Shown here piece after piece: positions 8,408 through 20,374 of a stretch of DNA of 64,000 bases. The notes below the pieces were generated by a model. The model was given only the letters and a program-made list of their open reading frames with translations, was not told the origin of the DNA and searched no databases. Both the position numbers and the translations under genes were made by a program. The stretch comes from Strigamia acuminata (Eukaryota; Arthropoda; Chilopoda; Geophilomorpha; Linotaeniidae): NCBI GenBank assembly GCA_949358305.1, contig OX442321.1:1240001-1304000 (forward strand). The letters are read 5' to 3'. Positions within the stretch are counted from its first letter, which is position 1. Each line of letters opens with the position of its first letter.

Positions 8408-10926
8408 TCATCTCGACAACGACGCGCCGGTGTCCTTAAGAGCGTCGTTGGTCAACTGCTCAATTTCGTTGATTAGTTGCTCGGTCTCGAAATCGATCGC
8501 GTCCGGACTCACGAACCCGTCGTCCCATTCAAAATCGGTGGAAATAGGCGTGGGACATTTGTCACTGCCCGCAGTGGCCGTCACTTCTTCCTCGGTCTTC
8601 AACGACGGCGTTCGATTCGAATAAAAACCTACAATTCAACAAAAATAATTATTTTTAATTATAAAATTTTTTTTTCCGGTTCACGGACCCGCTTCGTGCT
8701 CCCATTCCAAGTCGACGGACGAGGACGGTGTGTTTCGTTCGCGTCCGCTCCCATTTAAGCTCGAGCTGGTCGACGCCGTCGAGGCTGTTTGCAAATTTTA
8801 TTAATTTTATTAATTTTATTTCGTGTCGAGTCAGTTTGATTTTACCTGCGACGTAATTACGGTTAAGTGCCGCTCGTGCTCGAAGAAAATTTGTGGGGTT
8901 TACTAGAGATTCTTCGCGCATGTCTGACCTAAACCAAATTTAATTTCTAACATTAGTTGTTATTTTTTTGTATAAATTATTTGGTGATTATTCAAAAGTG
9001 AAAACAAGGGTTTTCTGAATCCCGAGGCAATGATTGGACAATTGAATTACATATTTTTTGGCCCGCAAATGCACTTTTTGGTTGCGAAAAAATATTGCAC
9101 GAAAAATTGCATATTTCAGCTGCAAAATTTCACTTTTCGAATGTAAAATAGAAAAATAGAACGAAAACAAATGCAGTTTATAGAGCAAAAAATGCAGTTT
9201 TTACAGCAAAAAATGCAATTTTTCGATCAAAAATGCAGTTTTTCGACCAAAAAATGCAGTTTTTAGAGCAAAAAATGCATTTTTAGAACAAAAAATGCAG
9301 TTTTTAGAGCAAAAAATGTAGTTTTTTAGAGCAAAAAATGCAGTTTTTAGAGCAAAAAATGCAGTTTTTAAAGCAAAAAATGCAGTTTTTCAACCAAAAA
9401 ATGCATAATTACAAATAAAAACGCATTTTATTTTTTTCGACCAAAAAATGCAGTTTTTCGATCAAAAAATGCAGTTTTTCGACCAAAAAATGCAGTTTTT
9501 CAACCAAAAAATGCATAATTACAAATAAAAACGCATTTTATTTTTTTCGACCAAAAAATGCAGTTTTTCGATCAAAAAATGCAGTTTTTCGACCAAAAAA
9601 TGCAGTTTTTCGACCAAAAAATGCAGTTTTTCGACCAAAAAATGCAGTTTGTCGACCAAAAAATGCAGTTTGTCGACCAAAAAATGCAGTTTGTCGACCA
9701 AAAAATGCAGTTTTTCGACCAAAAAATGCATAATTACAAATAAAAACGCATTTTATTAATTAAAAACACAAGGAGTGCCTATTTACGATTAAAAAAGCAT
9801 TTTTCAAAGCAAAAACCGCCTTTTAAGACGCAAAATCCGATCGTTTCAGACGAAAACGTCAAAAATGCCATTTTTAAAGGCAAAAATGAATAATTTCCCA
9901 CTCAATCCAGTTGCCTCAGTTTCCCCACCCTCGTCCACCTCTGATAAACAATTACAAATTCCAATCCGCATCTTCGTCTCTGATATAAGATTCGTTTGAG
10001 CAAGTTGTGCGAAGTAGAAGACGAGCTGGATTTATAATTTGCTGCTGATTATCGACCAATCTGGACATTCTCGCCGCCTCCTGTCGCGCATCACCGAAAG
10101 CTTCTTCCTCCAACTCCAACATTTCTTCCTGTCTGGCCATCTGCAAACGACAAAACTCGAATAAAATCAACTGCCACAACTCCAATTCACACAATTACGA
10201 GCATCCAAATCCGAATTTTTACCTCCAAAAACAATTTATCATCTTTTTCTTTCTCAATTTCAACCAAAAGATCAAAATTGCCGGTAGACAGCGCATGTTT
10301 TTCAAACTCAGTTATGACGGGCTCGCTATAAACTCAAACAAAACCAACAGAAAATAAAGAAAACATAAAAATAAAGCAAAATAAAAACTCAAACAATATA
10401 ATTTTTCGCGCAAATCGACACGAAAACGATTCAAATAAACGAAAACAGCAGGAAAAAGCGTTAGGAATTGATAAAACCTGGAACAAACCTTTCGTTTCCG
10501 AAACGACAACACGGAGGAAATGCTAAAAGACAAAAAACACGGGATTACAGACAAAACAAAATCAAACTTGTTCGAGGCAAACTTGTGTTGATTTACTACC
10601 TCAAGGGTTCATCCCTGGGTTCCTTGAACGAAAAAAAACGAAAATTAGACGAAAAATTGACGGAAAATTCACATTTTTGTGCGTTTACCTCGTCCATTAG
10701 GTTTTCAAACTGAAATATGTTCAAACGAAACCAATTAAAATTCATTTCTAGCTTATTCAAACTTGTGTTTTAACATTACCTCGACTGAATTTACTCGATC
10801 GTAATACAAACTTCGCGCAAAACGCCTGAAAAGACAATAAAATTTAACGTTTAATTCAATTTTTGTCCATTTCTTGCCTTACCTCGCTTCTCGACCACCG
10901 AAACATCGTGAAAAACAATTTCCCAT
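8408..10926 (-). CDS. AP1AR: AP-1 complex-associated regulatory protein (gamma-BAR/Gadkin), nine exons
   Basis: Reconstructed exons, in transcript order: 10883-10926, 10780-10825, 10689-10709, 10600-10622, 10223-10325, 9956-10140, 8846-8928, 8689-8784, 8408-8628. They total 822 nt, 273 aa. All junctions use GT/AG and keep phase. The N-terminus MGNCFSRC carries an N-myristoylation glycine and cysteines suited to palmitoylation, as in vertebrate gamma-BAR. FENLMDE, a coiled coil (MARQEEMLELEEEAF and following) and two acidic tryptophan motifs (DLEWEHE and DFEWDDGF) match the vertebrate layout; such motifs bind the AP-1 gamma ear. In vertebrates the protein links AP-1 vesicles at the TGN and endosomes to kinesin and limits Arp2/3. 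The weakest donor is GTCCGT at 8688. Minus-strand AATAAA signals lie near 8262-8285. Confidence 0.88.
9175..9750. repeat. Tandem array, about 20-bp unit (AAAAAATGCAGTTTTTCGAC), in an AP1AR intron
   Basis: At least 25 slightly diverged copies of an A-rich / TGCAG / T-rich unit. A larger block (about 115 bp ending in ATGCATAATTACAAATAAAAACGC) is itself repeated two to three times (9400-9540 and 9515-9755), giving a higher-order repeat. It lies inside the 1-kb intron 8929-9955. Frames open in both directions here are a by-product of repetition. Confidence 0.9.
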
Positions 10927-11130
10927 GCTTTGCTACTCGCAAATTATTATTATTATTCCGCTGGAATTCATTTTTTATGGAATTTTATAAAGAAATCCGC
11001 CTAGCTCTTGATTACCACATCACATGATACCCTGTGTTTACAATCCGCCATGTTTATTTTCTTAACGATTAGCGCACGCTCTGGTGGCGAAAACACAAAG
11101 TTTTCCACCACGCAACTTGGCCTATCCATC
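10927..11130. promoter_or_regulatory. Bidirectional promoter between AP1AR (-) and TMA16 (+)
   Basis: The two start codons are only about 204 bp apart in divergent orientation, so both transcription starts must lie in this interval. No TATA box is obvious. Position is the main evidence. Confidence 0.6.
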
Positions 11131-11885
11131 ATGGTTGGTTTTTCGGATATTTTGTAAATCGTATTTAATTAACACGTATTATTATATTTTTAGGCGAAAC
11201 CAGTTAAACCAAAGAAACCGAAAACAAAGGTGATTAAGAAGGGAGTCCATCCGAACAGCAGAAAAGCGATGAAATTGATGGGCGCGGCGATCCGACAAGA
11301 CCGAATAACTGCGTAAATAAATCGAAATAAATGAGGTTAAATAAATCTAAATATTTTCTCTTAGCCGGAAAAATAGCAAATCACAAAAACAACAAAGTTT
11401 AGGGACTAAATTGGAATGGTTTCGCGACCATTTAAACACGAATAAACCAACTAACGACGAAATCCTTAATTTAATAGAAACGTAAACGATTTTTTGATAT
11501 ATTTTAATGATTGTTGTAAATTAATTCTTCTTTTTTTCTAGTTATTTTAGACGATTTGATTCCGAAATGGAGCAAATTTCGATTATTCACGGGATTAAAG
11601 GCCGCAGAGGTCAACAGCACGCATCCCGAAACGACGTCATCACGCATCAAATTGAAGCGGAAGAACGAGATTTTAATACGTGCGGATTCGGTAAATTTGA
11701 AATAAAATAACCAGAAATTTTTATTAAAATAAATCTTATATTTCGCAGAACTTCCGGATTTATCGAGCGAAGCGTGCGTGAAATACTTACGTTCCTGGCC
11801 CGGCGAATTGAATCTCCTTCCGAACATAAAATTACGAATTTACAGTAGAAAAGATTTCAGTAAAACCAACACAAGCCGCAAATAA
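11131..11885 (+). CDS. TMA16: Translation machinery-associated protein 16
   Basis: Exons: 11131-11133 (ATG only), 11194-11312, 11365-11481, 11542-11690, 11749-11885. They sum to 525 nt, 174 aa, all in phase. Family blocks seen are KKGVHPNSRKAMKL (human IVHPYSRKA), LEWFRDHL (human LQWFHNHL), YFRRFDSEMEQISIIH, GRRGQQHASRNDVI and LPNIKLR near the C-terminus. TMA16 is a 60S ribosome assembly factor binding nuclear pre-60S particles. The ATG-only first exon (donor GTTGGT) is an inference; it restores the usual short N-terminus before the basic segment. The 3' end converges on PKG, with 215 bp between the two stop codons. Confidence 0.88.
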
Positions 11886-12100
11886 CATATTAAAAAATAG
11901 AATATTTTTAATATTCACCATTTTTGTGTTCATTCTCGCTTTAAAAATCACAAAAACTCGATCAAACAAATATATAATATTTATATATATTGATAAAAAT
12001 AAAAACTTAATCCGTGTATAAAATTTGAAGAGAAAAAGAAAACATTTCTAATTAAAAAAAGACTCAAATGTATCGTAAATAAGGCGGCCTCTGGCAGGAA

Positions 12101-15100
12101 TTAGAAATCTGCATCCCATCCCGATATTTCGTCAGGCGCTGACGTCATAAGTCGCGGGTAGCAGTCGAAGTTGCTCGTATCGAGAGGAGACGACACCTAA
12201 AAACCACGTAAAAAAAACGTAAACTTTACGAGAATTTTTCGATTTTTACGCTTTAAATTGAGAACAAACTTGAGGCAAAATTGGCGCGGGCATTGTCCGA
12301 GATTTGAGGCCGTCCCAGTCGAATCCTTGGAACCATTTGTGTTTCTTGATGTCGGAAATGCCGTTCTTTTGGTAGCCGAGTCTTTCCGACGGACTGTCGC
12401 GGCACAACCGTTTGATCAGAGATTGTGCGTGTCGGTTCACGTGGCGTGGAAAGTCGATCATATCGATTCCTTTCAGTATAATGTTGTAGGTTTTCATCGG
12501 ATCGGCGGCAGTGAATGGGGGACTGAAACAAAAAAATCGAAAAAATCGAAAAAAAATCGAAAAAATCGACAAAAATCGAAAAATAATAAAATAAAAATTG
12601 ACAAAAATTGACAAAAATCGACAAAAATCGACAAAAATCGACAAAAATTGAATAAAAATTGAATAAAAATCGTCAAAAATCGACAAAAATTGACAAAAAT
12701 CGAAAAATAATAAAATATTTTTTTACACTCCAACGAAAAGTTCAAACATGAGGACTCCGAGTGACCAATAGTCGACCGCTCGATCGTGACCTTTATTCAG
12801 AATAATTTCCGGCGCTACGTATTCCGGAGTACCGCAAAACGTCCACGTCTTCTGCCCGCTTCGAAGCCGTTTCGAAAAACCAAAATCCACCTACAAAAAC
12901 GAACCAAAAAAAATTAAAAACTCCAAATCCCCCTCGCAAAACCTAAAATTCCCACCAATTTTGCATATCCACAACTATTCAGCAACAAATTCTCGGGCTT
13001 CAAATCCCTATAAATAATCCCCCTCGCGTGTAAGTACTCCAGCGCTTCCACCACACAAGCCGTGTAAAACCTCGTAGTCTGATCATCAAAATGGCCCCTG
13101 AAAACCAAATTCTCAATAAAATTCCAAATTCCAAATTCCCAAACCGACCTGTCTCTTAAAATAGTCCAAACTTCGCCGCCCAGACACGCCTCCATCATCA
13201 TATAAACGTATTTGCGGTCTTTAAACGTCTTGTACAGCCTGAAAAGCAAATAATCGTTAAGATAATCGATTTGCGACTAATAATCGCCGTCTACCTGGCG
13301 ATAAAAGGCGATCTGCACGCCATCATTATGTTCTTCTCGCTGTACAAGTGTTCCTGCTGCCTCGTTTCCAATATGTGCTGCTTGGTGAGGCACTTGAGCG
13401 CAAAAGTGCGATTGCAATCGTTGATGTTCTGCACCTGAAAATTAAATTAAAATTGAATTCTGGGATTTTTGTGGACAAAATTGACAAAATTAATATTTTT
13501 TCCAGCAAAATTGACAAAATTATTATTTTTTCCTGCAAAATTGACAAAATTATTATATTTTCTTGCAAAATTGACAAAATTAATATTTTTTTCTTGCAAA
13601 ATTGACAAAATTAATATTTTGCAAAATTGACAAAATTGATATTTTTCTTGCAAAATTGACAAAATTAATATTTTTTCTTGCAAAATTGACAAAATTGCTA
13701 TTTTTCTCTTTCAAAATTGACAAAATTGATCAGAGATCAGTTTTTTATTTTACCAATTCCACGCGGCCGAATCCGCCGACGCCCAAAGTGGCGACGATTT
13801 CAAGCTCTTTGAACTGGATTTCGGCGATGTCTCCTTCCATTTCCAACAGGTTTCCGACGGAACTGGGTGGCCTGAATGAGAAATAGAAAAATAAACAAAT
13901 ATTTCATTTTTTTGAGGTTTTGGATTTTTTTTTTTTTTTAAAAAAACCTTTGTAAGTTTCGGATTTGATCGCCATAATCCTTATCCCTTAACTCCCTTAC
14001 ATCTCCGATTAATTCTTTAAAAGACCTGTGAAAAACAGAATTAATTATGAACGATTTAGACGTAATATGTAGAATAAGGAAAAACGTACTCTCTGTCCAA
14101 CGTGAGGCATTCAACCCCTGGTGGCAGAGCGATCACATTGGCCGTGCGACAATCCTCCCTAGAAACACAAAAATTATTTATCATCAATAAAATAGACAAA
14201 ATTGATATTTTTTCTTGCAAAATTAAGAAAATTAATATTTTTTCTTGCAAAATTAAGAAAATTAATATTTTTTCTTGCAAAATAGACAAAATTAATATTT
14301 TTTCTTGCAAAATTAACAAAATAGATATTTTTTCTTTCAAAATTGACAAAATTAATATTACTTTCTTTCAAAATTGACAAAATTGATACTTTTCTTGCAA
14401 TATTGACAAAATTAATATTTTTTCTTGCAAAATTGACAAAATTAATATTTTTTCTTGCAAAATTGACAAAATTGATATTTTTTTTCTTTCAAAATTGACA
14501 AAATTAATATTTTTTCTTACAAAATTAACAAAATTAAGATTTTTTTCCTTCAAAATTGACAAAATTAATATTTTTTTTTGCAAAATTGACAAAATTAATA
14601 TTTTTTCTTGCAAAATTGACAAAATTAATATTTTTTCTTGCAAAATTGACAAAATTAATATTTTTTTCTTGCAAAATTGACAAAATTGATATTTTTTTCT
14701 TTCAAATTTGACAAAACAAACTTTAATCTTCGCTTTAACTTCACCTGAGCAACGCCTGTTCGCCAAAGTAGTCTCCCTTTTGCAAAATCCTGATTTCCTC
14801 CTCGTCGTCTTCCGTCGCAAACCGTTGCGTGACTTTCACCTGATTTCAATTTCAATCGCTCGTTACAACACAAAAAACATGTCCCACATCGAAGCCACTT
14901 ACACTGCCGTTGCTGATGATGAAAAAGGTGTCTCCGGTCATGCCCTGGCGCACGATGTAATCACCGCTCGGATAAAATTCCACCTCGACCACATCCGCAA
15001 TTTTCGCGAGTGTTTCGCTTCTCAGTTCTTGCAATAACGGAACACTGCAAACAACAACAACAACACAACTAATCAATCCAATTTCACAACTAAATAAATA

Positions 15101-18007
15101 TTTCTATCAAAATCGAATTCACATTTATTTCTAGCAGGGCCCCCCCCCGAGTACGAAGGAAGGACCCGCTCCGCCATCTTGTTTCCCGACTATCTCCAAT
15201 TCTCCATCTCTCAGTGCAGATTGTACAATATCTGTCGATACATTCGCTCCAGATTGAAGCATTGCGATACGTGCCAACAAAAATACTCGTTTGTAACATG
15301 ACAAACCTCGGGAAATATCAACTCATGCTGACACCGGAGTCGCAGCTACAAAATTTATTGAACAAATTCTCAATTTAAGTGACATCGTCCTAACGATACT
15401 CACGAACGGAAACCATTTTGCAAAAATGGACTATAATGCAGAAAAAGTACATTTTTATATTAAAAAATGCAGAAAATTTGCTATTTTTTTGCTATATATT
15501 TTGCTATATATTTTTGCTATGTATACAGACAAAAATATGCATTAAAAACAAAAAAAATGCATCAAAACGCAAAAAAATGCATCAAAACGCAAAAAAATGC
15601 ATCAAAACGCAAAAAAATGCACCAAAACGCAAAAAAATGCATCAAAACGCAAAAAAATGCAAAAAAAATGCAAATATGGATTATTGCATAGTCAAACACG
15701 TATTTCCGTGCATAACAATACCCTAGAATGCCGAAAATCCGGTATTACAAATGAAAAAAAATGCATTTTCATTTCCCAAACTGCATTCCAATGCATAAAA
15801 TTGACCATCCTACACGTAAAATAAACTTCGATGCACAAAAAGTGCATTTTTACACTAAAAATTCAATAAAATGCACAGAAGATTGAATTTCCATGCTAAA
15901 AAAAGCAACAACAAACAAAACCCCAAAAAATCAACACCAATGCATAAAACCTGAGCCAAAACTTCCTCTTTAATCACCAAATCCCAATTGCTATTCACCA
16001 TTACTCATCCACTGACAGCTAAGGATGTGTCACGTTCAAACCGTGAACTTTCGTCCCAACATATCAAATAATTTCGCAACCAATTCAATTATTAGTCACC
16101 ATTCAGCCACATCCAAAAAAAAAATAAAAGAAAAGAAAAAAGAAAACTATTTACACAAGCAAACACCCATCATGCAGTTCCCGTCGTAAATTTTACGACC
16201 AACCAACAGAAGCTTCTTCCGCCAGCTGCGAAAACTCAAAAAATGCCAACAACTTTCCCGCAATGAGGTCACGTGATGCGATCTTGCACCCCCAAAACAG
16301 CAACAAATCTGAATGCACCTCCGTAAATGCGTGATGTACTCCTCCTGTCTTTCTATGCCCGTCTTCATGACGATCATCTGGAAGACCCTTCGGTCCAAAC
16401 ACCAAACATTGGACGGCGTGAGCGCCTCCACGGACGCCGTGCGCGTGCAGTTGTACAAAATGGCCAGTTCGCCGAACGCCTTGCCACACCCCATCTTCCC
16501 CAAGATGAAGCCATCTTTCTTGACCATCAACTCGCCACCTAATTAAAAAAAAATTTAAAAAAATCGAATTTTTGATGAAATTTTGACAAATTTTTGACAG
16601 ATTTTTGTCTTTTTGATGAATTTTTGACAAATTTTTGACAAATTTTTGTCTTTTTTATGAATTTTTGACGGATTTTTGACAAATTTTTGTCTTTTTGATG
16701 AATTTTTGACAAATTTTTGACGGATTTTTGTCTTTTTGATGAATTTTTGACAAATTTTTGACGGATTTTTGTCTTTTTGATGAATTTTTGACGGATTTTT
16801 GTCGATTTACCGGCGGAGACGTAAAGATGCGACCCGGGCTCGCCTTCTTGGATGACAAGACTCCCCTGTGGGAAATGCTTCAGGTACATGCAGTCTACCA
16901 TTTCCTTCACTTGAAGTGCGTCCAAGTTCTTCAAGAAATCGTTGGCCGAAATTGCATCTTTAATCAACTGCTTGGATCTGCGATTGAAGAAAGAAAAATA
17001 AAATAAAAAAAAAGTAGTAATATTTATTTCGGTTTCGCATTCGCGTCAAATGGAAACCTATCAAAAGCAAGGTGCAAAAAAAAGAAATAAAATTGTCGCT
17101 TTCATAAAAAAAATCAATTTCCACCACCCGCGTTCGCGGAAACCCCAAAAACGCAACAAAAAACGTAAAAATCCCAAAAAAAATCCCAAAAAATCAAAAT
17201 TTCGTTAAAAATCAAATTTTTCTTTCTCGTTTTCACTTCCCCCGACCAACCTGAAGTCCTTGTCATGTTTCTCGAGGTCCGCCGAGTTCATTTTGCCCGG
17301 ATTGAAGCTCTCTCCGGAAACACCCTGTCGCTTGGCCACCGACGACTGACCGGCCATCGAATGGTGTTCGTGAAGAGAAGCCAACAAATCCGTCTTATTC
17401 CCCATTCTCGTCGGCGTCGTCGCCTGCAACACGGACTAAACAAAAAACAAAAACAAAAAAACATTATTTTCGAACCAAAAGCTCAAAGTTTCCCGATAAG
17501 ATTAACCATTTCCCCCCGCACTCCCCAACCCCGACGACGACCGCACCCGCGGGCCGAACCCCACGCGCCTCGCGCCGCCCGACCACGCCGCGATCGCCGT
17601 CGACCAACCAAAAACCCAAAAAAAATCCTCACCTTCAACTTGTGAATCTCCTGCTTGAGTCTCGTCTCTTCCGCGTCGCGAAACTCCACCTGCAGCTGCA
17701 AATCCTCGACCAAACTCTGCAGTTCCTCGACCCGCGCGTCCCGGTCGTTCAATTCAGCGCGCAACTCGAGCACGAGGTGCCGCAGTTTCCTCGCGTCGTC
17801 GGCCGACGCTTCGTGCGCCTTGGCCGACGCGCTGGACGGAGCGAGCGAGCCTGCAGACTGCGAACCGCCCGCATTGCCCATCGCGATATCACGCTCGGCG
17901 ATGTGAGCAGCTCGCGTCGCCGTCTCGGGCCAAGGCACGTGCACCCCGCGCGCGTGCGAGGCGGGGGCGGGGGCGGACGTCGCACGTCCATTCGTCGATA
18001 GCGACAT
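12101..18007 (-). CDS. PRKG: cGMP-dependent protein kinase, complete, 15 coding exons
   Basis: Exons in transcript order: 17633-18007, 17251-17435, 16811-16977, 16319-16538, 14903-15044, 14745-14839, 14090-14158, 13948-14025, 13754-13871, 13295-13434, 13149-13238, 12956-13097, 12727-12890, 12270-12522, 12101-12196. Total 2,334 nt, 777 aa, phase kept throughout. Domains: leucine-zipper coiled coil (about 70-122); autoinhibitory KRQGVSGE (about 160); cyclic nucleotide site A with [16 protein letters not shown] (about 264-279); site B with [16 protein letters not shown] (about 387-402); kinase with GVGGFG (about 474), lysine in FALK (497), YRDLKPEN (589-596), DFG (609-611) and the T624-containing TFCGTPEY loop; AGC tail ending DTSNFD and SGWDADF. 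Orthologous to insect foraging/dg genes and vertebrate PRKG1/2. Several introns carry tandem arrays. Confidence 0.95.
12530..12720. repeat. A-rich tandem array in a PKG intron
   Basis: Copies of about 11-12 bp of the type CGACAAAAATCGACAAAAAT fill most of the intron 12523-12726. An open frame through it on the minus strand is an artefact. Confidence 0.8.
13480..14725. repeat. About 30-bp tandem arrays in two PKG introns
   Basis: The unit CAAAATTGACAAAATTAATA plus TTTTTTCTTG is repeated about 8 times at 13480-13735 and about 18 times at 14185-14725. The two arrays share a unit but are separated by three coding exons (13754-14158), so the repeat either spread between neighbouring introns or pre-dates their divergence. 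Confidence 0.9.
15545..15675. repeat. Tandem AAAAAAATGCATCAAAACGC array in a PKG intron
   Basis: About six copies of a 19-20 bp unit with an ATGCA core lie in the 1.27-kb intron 15045-16318. The rest of the intron is AT-rich with scattered ATGCA motifs. A run of G at 15137-15145 on the minus strand is also present. Confidence 0.85.
16545..16805. repeat. Tandem array of TTTTTGACAAATTTTTGACG type in a PKG intron
   Basis: Almost the whole intron 16539-16810 consists of copies of a compound unit (TTTTTGTC, TTTTTGATG, AATTTTTGACAAA). It abuts both splice sites closely. Confidence 0.85.
17879..17881 (-). other. Alternative PKG start codon with N-myristoylation signal
   Basis: Met-43 of the long reading is followed by GNAGGSQS, an N-myristoylation signature, in a good initiation context (GCGATGG). 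The chain from here (MGNAGG, a Ser/Ala linker, then the leucine zipper) resembles membrane-bound vertebrate PKG type II, which also begins MGN. Translation from the upstream ATG at 18005-18007 would hide the glycine. Which start is used cannot be told from sequence. Confidence 0.45.
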
Positions 18008-19770
18008 CGCGTCGTCAAGGTTACGCCGTCAAAAAGACCAAATTCAATGGTCGAAAGGCATCTCGGGTGATAAATATGGACGGAATCCTCACAAATAAAC
18101 CTCCAGCGCACTGAAAAACACAAGAAAAAACGATTTTTAGGCCCAAATTTTAAAATATTTTTCAAATCGACTACAGCCCGCATCGTGCCGCGTGTTAAAC
18201 AAACTCCACCTCACGTCCTTCGCGTCCTCGCGAGCGAACGGAGCGATTAAAAATTCGAAAACCGTTGCACTGACCTCTCAAACAAGTGTCCACATATGGT
18301 CAACAGCCAGAATTAGGGTTGGTCACCCTCCGCGCGGCGCCACCTGGTCCCCACGGACACAAACGGCCAAACTTTGGCGATTAGACGCGAGTAAAAAGAA
18401 AAATTCGTCGCATTTGAATTATTTTCTTTCCTCTCAGCAGCGAGCGCCCGCGAGCACCCCCGTGCGAGGCGGAATCGACGCAACTGTTGAATTCATGGAA
18501 CTCAAAAGTGCAAGATAATTGGCATTTTTCTTTTCGGCTAAAAAAAGGACGGTGCCGATGGATCGACGACTAATTTGTAAACTTGTGCGTTGCTAGGCGA
18601 CGAGGCGCCGATGTGTGTTGGGCATGTGCGGTTCGGTCTGGGTCAGCGAAGGAGTTTTTTGTTACTAATTATAAGGGCGTGCGATCGGATTGGTTAATGA
18701 GTGGTCGATTTCGTGCAAATTACACGCGTATCCGACTATAAATGTCTGGAATTGGTGATTTACAATGTTTATCTTTGCACTTGTTTGTCATAATAAGTCG
18801 CGCTCGGTCCGGCTTATCGGGTACCATCTGGTGGTGAACCCGTGCCCTTTGCGCCTTTGCTGAGGTAGAGCGAAGGAAAGAAAGAAGTTTCGGAAAACGA
18901 AATGTTTGTTTTTGGTTCGGTGCAGGCGCCAGTTTTGTTCGTTTTTGTTCGTTTGGGTTTGTTTGTTTATTTTTTCGATTGGAATAATTATTTTTTTGGA
19001 ATTAAAAATAAGTTTGTTTGTTTTGTTTGGTTAAATTAAGCTGGTTTATCTGATTTTGTGACCTTGTGGTGATAATGGTTTTTGATGTTGAATCAAGGGT
19101 GGTTTTTTTTATTTTTTAAATTTATTTTTTGTTGGTTAATTTTTTGGGGTAAATAATAATAATAAGGAATGGGGAAATTTGTGTTGTTAATGGAGGTAAA
19201 TTGAGATGAATTGGTAAAAATGGCTGGAATTGAAATGGGCAAAAATAAAAAAATTAATTCAAAATAGCTTTTAAAATTATATATATTTATATATTTACAT
19301 AAAAAATCAATAGATTCACCTCTTGTTCCCATTTATTTCATATTTTTCAAGACTAAAAACCGAAATAATCTCAATAAAACAAAAAAAAAAAATTAAAAAA
19401 AAACAAGATGGCGTCTCTCAAAAAAAATTTTCATCTCAAAATAAACAAAATTAAAAATTTTTTAAAATTTTTTAAGACTAAAAACTGAAATAATCTCGAT
19501 ATAACAAAAAAAAAAAACTAAAAATTAAAAAAAAACAAGATGGCGTCTCTCAAAAAAAATTTTCATCTCAAAATAAACAAAATTGAAAATTTTTTAATAT
19601 TTTTCAAGACTAAAAACTGAAATAATCTCGATATAACAAAAAAATAATAATTCCAAAAAAAAAAAACAAGATGGCGTCTCTCAAAAAAAAATATTCATCT
19701 CAAAATAAACAAAATTTTGTTTAAATAAATAAATAAATAAATAAATGTTAACTTTTCACAAAACTTTCCA

Positions 19771-19805
<35 letters not shown>

Positions 19806-20374
19806 AAAATGGCCACCTATGCAAATAAAATAAATTTAAAACAACCTGTCAATCCCAAAACTTGTTTACCGACTGTGAAATAGAAATCCACCCACCCAGA
19901 CAGTTAAATCTCGCTGCCATGCCCATCCTAGCAAGACATATCGCATTACCCGAACATAAACAACCAATTTTCAATCCACCGCAACCAAAAACACAAAAAA
20001 AAAAAATTAAAAAACCAACTTACATTCACGTACCCAACACCTTACTCAAAAACCTCGTCGAAAATGGCCACTTTCGAAAAGAGGTCAGCGAAAAACGTGC
20101 AAATAAAGCGCCGCAGGTAACGAGCGAAAAGTTACAAACTCCCTTGACCCGCCACGTGATCACGCGGCGCGCACGAGAACCACTAGCGACTGCATCATCC
20201 CCGGACCTCGACCTGGGCGCATCACCAGGGACTACTCGCAACAAACTTTTCAAACATGAACCTCGACTTCCCGTAACCAGATAGCGCCGCGCGGCCGCCA
20301 TTTTTATTGTTCAAGGATGCGCGAGCAACGGCCGAATCGATTTGTTGTAATAAATTAAAATTATTTGGACTTAC
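18008..20374. other. PKG 5' region and intergenic DNA
   Basis: A minus-strand 3' splice acceptor (TTTTTCAG) lies just upstream at about 18113, so the first coding exon has spliced 5' untranslated exon(s) above it. A candidate donor (GAG|GTGGAG) lies near 18210. Beyond that the DNA is AT-rich, with long A runs, a repeat block (19360-19710), a poly-A tract at 19771-19802 and GC-richer DNA at 20100-20310. No protein-coding gene is supported. Confidence 0.5.
19360..19710. repeat. Three tandem copies of an about 130-bp block containing AAGATGGCGTCTCTC
   Basis: Copies near 19350-19455, 19470-19585 and 19605-19715 share AAGACTAAAAACYGAAATAA, ACAAGATGGCGTCTCTC and TCATCTCAAAATAAACAAAA. The AAGATGGCG core resembles a YY1 site, but that reading is only by similarity. 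Confidence 0.8.

Noticed and set aside
10500-10540. Possible extra AP1AR exon on the minus strand (ISSVLSFRKRK)
   Set aside because: Skipping it gives a direct in-phase junction from 10600 to 10325 and a better family match. Including it requires a weaker acceptor.
12246-12686. N-terminal extension of the PKG kinase exon ([11 protein letters not shown]-type)
   Set aside because: It is translation of the A/T-rich intron repeat beyond the acceptor at 12523. The real exon begins at [12 protein letters not shown].
19862-20301. Overlapping plus and minus frames, including minus MAAARRYLVTGS
   Set aside because: The GC-richer patch opens both strands, and there is no splice partner or recognisable domain. 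Possibly promoter-proximal CpG-like DNA.
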